From: Trogon surrucura
Taxonomy: Eukaryota > Chordata > Aves > Trogoniformes > Trogonidae
DNA: 64,000 nt
Direction of reading: 5' to 3'
Assembly (NCBI GenBank): GCA_020746105.1
Contig: CM036626.1
Span: 10,992,001-11,056,000 of the forward strand
Below, one piece after another: positions 58,223 to 64,000 of this stretch. The notes below the pieces were generated by a model. The model was not told the DNA's origin. It did not search any database and was given only the letters and a program-made list of their open reading frames with translations. Each line of letters begins with the position of its first letter. The stretch's first letter is position 1. The translations under genes and the position numbers were made by a program.

Positions 58223-58586
58223 TCATTTTCTGCAGGAGTTGGCCATAGATAAAGGATTTTTCAGAGTTCTACACATGAATACTGTCATGTTGGAATTGGT
58301 CAAATTATCCACTGAAAATAATTTCTGTAAATGATTTAGCTCCTTTAGCAGTTTTCTCTTTGGCAGAGTATCTGCAAGCAGACCATGAGTTTTATTAAAG
58401 TGTTGATTACTTGCAGTTTTGCGACTGTTCAAACTAGAGTTGGTGCAGCCAGACTTAAATGCTGCTGCATCTACAAATGGCCTACAATGAGTAAGAGCTA
58501 TTCCTGATTTACTACTCATGTTGTACATGTGGTCATCCATGTTGCACAGTCTTGTTTCTACTGCTGGGATGGATGGGAGGGACATG
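58223..58586 (-). other. Unrecognised 120-codon ORF behind a splice-acceptor-like tract
   Basis: On the minus strand the frame opens with ATG at 58585 and closes with TGA at 58223. Immediately upstream the strand reads TTCTTTTCTTTTAG|C then ATG, a good polypyrimidine tract and AG acceptor that would begin an exon one base before the ATG. The peptide has ordinary composition: Ser, Asn, Lys and Leu are common, it is not low-complexity, and it includes a basic-leucine segment, PKRKLLKELNHLQKLFSVDN, around residues 75-94 with a weak amphipathic helix look. I do not recognise a family. The best donor-like site is AA|GTAATC inside the frame. No AATAAA was seen on this strand within about 600 bp after the stop. 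Frames this long also arise by chance in 64 kb, so an unannotated exon is possible but not established. Confidence 0.2.
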
Positions 58587-58789
58587 CTAAAAGAAAAGAA
58601 CCCCTTTTTATTTAAAAAATGTCAGGAGGTATGTGGAAGTGCTCAGATAATCCATTGTGCGAGTAATAAACAGGAGCTGTTCAAAAAATCTTCAAGTACA
58701 CTTGCAAGAGGAATACTCCCAGCTACTTAACAGCACTGGTATCTCTGAAGCTCATTTATCCCTACTAATATTCTTGAAATAAACACTCA
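58587..58789. other. Noncoding, nothing recognised
   Basis: Short unique stretch between the minus-strand ORF and the next candidate element. A 70-codon plus frame crosses it without domain. Confidence 0.5.
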
Positions 58790-59070
58790 AGTGTTCATGA
58801 ATAAATGTACCCTTTCTGACTGATGTGAATCCATTCGTGGCTATACATTATTCCGAATGAATACTGTAATTCACTCTAATTTATACGAGGAAGAGGAAAT
58901 TGATGGAGGAAATAATGAGACTTGTGATAATGTAAGCACTGTAAGCTGCCTCGTGAAAGACTATTGTAACATCTTCAGGCTGGCAACCATTTTCTGAGGC
59001 CGAGTTGCCAGTGGTTGACAAAAGGTTGAAGACATACTGGTGGCCATGTCTATCATTTATGGTGGTCATT
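58790..59070. promoter_or_regulatory. Candidate conserved noncoding element
   Basis: AACACT-CA-AGTGTT (58782-58795) is an inverted pair containing TCAAGTG, an NK2-type homeodomain word. It is followed by CATGAATAAATG, a GAATCCATTCGTGG and ATTATTCCGAATGAAT stretch with isolated CpGs, and ACTCTAATTTATACGAGG. The texture is regulatory; function is inferred. Confidence 0.3.
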
Positions 59071-62000
59071 AGTGCTTACAGACATAGATGATGATCAATC
59101 AACCTGGTGGCAGCCAAGTCAGGCAACAGGAGGGGACACCTTCATATCCCTCTGGGAACTGTGGATGCCTGTGGATGAGACAATACAGCTTCTTCTGTGG
59201 TGTTTAGTAAGCATCCAGCACCAAGCCTGACTGAACTGCCACGTTCCCGTTGCAGATGAGGTGAAGGGTACCCTGCTGGTGCAATATGGCAGAGTAAAAT
59301 CACCTGGTTTCTTTTTTTTTTCCCCTCTCACAGAGATTGTCACACCAAGAGCTCTTTTTTTTTATGCTTCTCCAGCTTGGAATAAATCACATTTTCAAAA
59401 GAGTTCAATGCTTTGATTTAGGAATTGCAACCAGAGGGAGATAGGAAACCAGCTTAGAAGTCCAAGGTACCAAACAGCCTAAACCTGACCCTTGGGCTTT
59501 AACCTAAAGTGAAGCTTGCTGCTTTTTCCTGCCTGAGCCCTCCTTGTGTGGCAAGTAACAGAAAAGGCATTTTCTGTCCAACAGAACCAGCAACTGAAAA
59601 GTGCAAAATATAAAGGCGGAAAGGTTTCCTTCATACCAACAAACATTTTCCTGCATGGTAGGAAATGCAGTCAGGCTAGGTAAGATAAAAAAGGAGGGCA
59701 AAGAGTGGATAAGCATCAGTCTAATGGTAACAATACAATGTTCTCAGATAATGGAAAGATATGACAGGAAACAGTGAAAGGATGAGCAAGATAGTTCCAA
59801 GAAGGTGCAGTAATATACAGAGAATGATATGTCAGGAAAACATTTATGAAGACAGGAGTTATTTCTGGGCCACAGAAAGTCAACAGGCTGCTCTGTAACC
59901 AGGTCCTTCTTTGGGGACTTCAGAATGTTTTGCACTTCTTTGCAGTAATTCTGAAAGTTTTTCTCCCTTGCTCAATCACAGGAAATAAAATTTAAAGCAG
60001 AAAAGGCACACAATTGTCCAGTTTCTCTGCCACAGTATCCCTTTCACATTAATCCTCTTGCCACTGGAAGGATGTCAGTCACAGCTCTACGTTTTAGGGT
60101 TCAGCAGAGCTCCAACAGCACCATCTTGGCAGTGCTGTGTTATGACAGCACTGGGGGGAAAAAAAAAAAGCAAAAGCTGTGAGCTCTACTGAGCAGCTCC
60201 CAGTAAACACACACGTGAGGATTTACTGGAACCAGATTTGCCCTTTTCCCCCATGCACGATTTGTTCATTCAAGATACTGAACTTTGGGTTTTGCATAGG
60301 TGTAAAACTCCACCAGAAAATTCAGCTTGGTGAATATCCTGTTGGTACCACACAAAGCTCTACTGGGTGAGACAGTAACACCCTGGAGAAGACACAGAAG
60401 TAAAAAAGGTTTTTATAGGAGTGAAGTGGGTCATCAATCCCAGTACCCGCTTTGCCTGATCAATCCATCTCTGGGTTTGGCTGTTTCCGAGTACCTTTAA
60501 GTGAAACTCAACTACATAACCCTTTAGACTGAATCTATTTTCCTCTTTCAGGGCACAAATCTCTGTTGAAGGTAAGGTTTATTGGTCTTTAAGGATGGAT
60601 TTTTCTCTTTCTTTTTTTCTCCCTTTTAGGTATCCAGGCTTTAGGAATAATACATGCATCAGGGAGGAATCAGCATTCCAAAAACCATTCTTGTGCTCGG
60701 AAGGCATTTTACCTCCCTTGCAATCTCTATCATTTATAGAAAACAACACTAAATTGTAAAATGAACTTATATAAGCTGTGATGGAGCAATGCTAATTTCC
60801 CAATTTCCACCATGAAGGGGGACATAGGGGGACTGGCAATTGCATGCATACATTAAAATGAAAAGGCATAGGCCTGGCAGCTAGACCCAAAAAATCACAT
60901 GGGGATAGGGCAGGGGAGAGAAGAAAGAAGCAGCTGCCAATAGACTCATGTCCTCCTTTCTCTGCTTTTTATTTTTGGAGTAGGTTGGGATAGCCTTCGA
61001 TGTTTGCTCTGTTGACACATGTTGGCTGCCCAGGGTAGCTGTAATAGGCCCCTGTGGGAGGTGTATAATTGAGATATACAGGCATTCTGCATATTAACAG
61101 TAAGCGCTTGTCTTGCTTTGAAAAAAAGCCGAAATAATATCTCTTCTTTTGCCCTTCTTTTTCTGCCTCTTGCCTCTGGGCAACCACACGGACTGATTTG
61201 CTTGAAGGCAGGTGAAGGTCGGGGCAGGTGGCACAGAGCTACTGTGGCGAGACAGGTGGATGGCTAAGGGGACGATGGGCTGCCAGAGGGGGTTAAAAGG
61301 GTGGTAAAGGCTTCCAGTCACTGAAATGACAGTTTGGTATCAAATGTCAGTTAATGCTATAGTAACAGGGATTTTACAGTTTGGTGAAAGAAGATCCCAA
61401 ACCTGGATGCTGTTTTTCCTTGATTCTTTTCCACTAACTTGCTTTTTCTATGGACCAGAGATGTACCAACATGTTTCCCCATCAGCCAGTGAATCAACTC
61501 CTTTTTTATCCACTTACTTCCTACCCTGGTGTTCCTCCCTACTCCCATCTCATCCTCTTCTCCTGGGCCTTATGTCTAAGGTGGTGTCATATTTTTCCCA
61601 AGCTTTGACCTGTTTACACTGTCCAGGCTCCTTCAGGTGTGAACACTTCTACAATAGCTAACCCTTCTGGACAAGAGGGCCTCATATTGAGCAGACATTA
61701 TTGCTGTTGCAAGCACAACTGGGAAGCGTAGAAGAGCAGAAAACACAGAACAGCTGCAAAGAGAAAGCAGTGAGGAGGAATACATGCTGTAACCAGATGT
61801 CTTGGAATGAGCATTTTGAGTTGAAGCTTGAAGTTTGGGTGGAGGTTTGGGAAACTTCAGTCAACATCATCTTATCCACAGTTTTGCCAGAAGTTGGCTG
61901 CTGCCTTGCCAGTGCCTGTCTCATATCCAGTCCTACTTTAGTAATCTTTTGATCACACACTGTGCTTTAGGGCACCACAACTTGTCCAGGCATAGGTCCT

Positions 62001-64000
62001 TACTGAGGATTGGTGTTCTCACACTAGCTTATTTAAGCTATGGGACCCAGGAGTCCCCCCAGTTCCTCAGGAAGCTCAGTTTGCAAAGCTATGTGGGCAA
62101 GGAGGAAACCAGCACTGGGTGTCCTAAAAAGTCCCTACTCTGGATGAGTGGGAGGTCAGGACCAGGAGGACACAGATCTCAGTCCCACTCCCCACAGCAT
62201 GAGACAGCTACTGCTTGTTGTGATAAGACTCAAATATTCAAACCTCAGTCCTCCAAATCCTCTTTTTGTCTTCTTGCTATAGATTTGGCTTCCAGTCCCA
62301 AACTGCTTTCTGACATTTCCTTCAGTATTTCCATCTCCTTTTAAAGCCAAACTAGACTTGCTTTACACCCTATTTTTAACCTCTCGGAGTCCAAGATGAG
62401 CTCAAATCAGTAGTGATATTGAACTGGTGGCTTTGTGGTTTTTTGGACTGTATTTGCCAGCCTCCATGTTTCCATGCACATAGAGGCTGACACCAAACCA
62501 AACCTCCCTCCAAACATGCTCTGAGTTCATACCCAAGCAATGAGGTCCAGATCAGGATCCTGTTTCCAACACCTGCAGCTTTTCCAGAAGAGATTGTTCA
62601 AAATGCCAGGCTGGGTGAAAACTGGATTCTAGCAATGCATCTGAATCCCATCCCAAGGGAAAACAAAACAAAGCAGCATCTTTCTTGAAAAATCCCTGGC
62701 AAGGAATAAAAGTAGCTACATTCTCCAGGTACTCCAAGACTATTCTGCTCAGCAATGCTTCTCTCTGCAGCCTTTCATTTAATATCACAGCCCATTCTTC
62801 CTTCCCTCCCCAGCCTGATTCTTAACTCTAATCATCTATGAAAACATAGTGCAGGCTTTTACGGCCACCTTGTATTTTCCAAGATCTGTCCAGGATGCTT
62901 AAAAATAGCCCTGACTCCGCTGTTAAGCCTCATCTTCCAGTTATAATGGGCACACAAAATACAGCTGTGATACAACAACAATGGTGGGTTTCTCCTGCAG
63001 GCTGGATGCTCTCTCCTGGACTCTTCAGAGAACACTCAGGTTTGGCAGGGCTTTTCCCAGGGATGAAAACGCACAAAGAAGATGAGCAGCTTGGTGAGGT
63101 CATTTCTGGTTGGGTTTTGCCTGCTGCTACAGCAGCTGCTGCCACTTTCAACTCAGCCTGACAAAATCCTTTGGCTCCTGTACTCCTTCCTGCCCCTATA
63201 ATCTGCAAATTAAAATAGGAATGCGGTGCAAGAAGGCAAGTAAGGATCTTCAGACAAATCAAGGGAGCTTTGGACATGCTTTGGTATGCAGACTACTTTG
63301 TCCCCATCCAAGGGTCCGAAGGGCATCCCTTTGTTGTTGGCACTTCATGCCTGTCATGGTGTTTGATGTTCCCAAGACAACTGCAAATGCTTCAGAATGG
63401 TGCTGGCTGTTGGTTCTGTGGGGCTTGTTTCCCTGGGCATGCGACGTAGCAGCAATGGGATAGAGCTGTCTAAATGTACTCTTGCAAGAAAGATTCTTCC
63501 CACACACCCAGCAAGTTGCCTTTGCCTGCAGTGGGACCAAACCATCCTTCACATTCACCCCTCTGATGTCTGGGAATGTGTTTTCTCACACTCTTTGTAA
63601 GACCTCTCTCTCCTCCTTTAAATCCTTGCTGCCACTGTCCAGATTTCTGGGCAGAGCAGCACCTCCCTGGGATGCTGCAGCCCCCTGCCCTTGAGCAGGC
63701 ATCCATGTAGCTTACAGCAGGACCCAGACATTCATTCAGCTTGCTAGAAGTGCACAACAAAGGCCCTTGAGCAGTTTCTTCCAGACTAATGCCCCTTGGG
63801 AGACAAAGGACCAGTTGGTACTCTTATTCTTCGGGTCCCCATAGCACGTAGGAGATGGGCTCAACTACCATTACTCTTTTTAGCCACAGGGACACTATTG
63901 CCAGCCTAGGTGCTGTGAACACACACATGACAGTACTGCAACAGGCTTTCTGAAAAGCTCTGTGTTTAACATCCATAGATGCCTGAAACTCCCTAACCAC
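59071..64000. other. Noncoding, nothing recognised
   Basis: Almost five kilobases with frames up to 169 codons (61835-62344 plus) but no domain or repeat family recognised. Short homopolymer runs occur (T around 59310 and 59356, A around 60160). Frames at 62895-63760 overlap on both strands and look like chance. Confidence 0.5.

Overview
This window looks like vertebrate, most probably avian, nuclear DNA. The best organism marker is a CR1 LINE 3' end at about 51716-52056, in the configuration typical of bird genomes: the last part of ORF2, a short 3'UTR and an ATTCTGTG octamer tail. Older CR1 pieces and several worn core-SINE (MIR-like) copies, short microsatellites and an overall low interspersed-repeat load fit the same picture. 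Nothing prokaryotic was seen: no operons, no dense ORFs, no CRISPR array, no rRNA.

I find no protein-coding gene I can name. Open frames reach about 209 codons, but none shows a recognisable domain, and the long ones are of the length expected by chance in 64 kb read in six frames. The only non-transposon frame I list separately is a 120-codon minus-strand ORF at 58223-58585. It sits directly behind a good polypyrimidine-AG acceptor and could be an unrecognised exon, though chance is more likely. The only frame assignable to a known protein is the CR1 ORF2 C-terminus.

Layout. 1-6.3 kb: noncoding, with a possible G-quadruplex, an AT-rich 12-mer repeat, an unusual 84-bp direct duplication carrying telomere-like hexamers (2131-2214 and 2317-2400), a 16-mer tandem and a compound GAGAGAGG/GT microsatellite. 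6.3-8.6 kb: two stretches with the texture of conserved regulatory DNA, plus core-SINE remnants. 8.6-18.7 kb: featureless. 18.7-20.5 kb: two more candidate regulatory blocks. 23-37 kb: scattered MIR/core-SINE and old CR1 remnants, a long polypyrimidine tract and a perfect 11-bp-arm palindrome. 42-47 kb: two MIR-like pieces and small inverted repeats. 49-59 kb: the clearest CR1 and the richest set of candidate conserved noncoding elements (about 49.1, 52.5, 53.2, 55.1 and 58.8 kb). 59-64 kb: nothing recognised.

The simplest reading is an intergenic gene desert, or one or more large introns, next to a developmental regulator, with the homeodomain/POU/GATA-like motif clusters acting as distal enhancers. 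The repeats and duplications are seen in the sequence. The enhancer interpretation is inferred from texture and motifs, and needs cross-species alignment, which could not be done here. I cannot name the species, chromosome or flanking genes.
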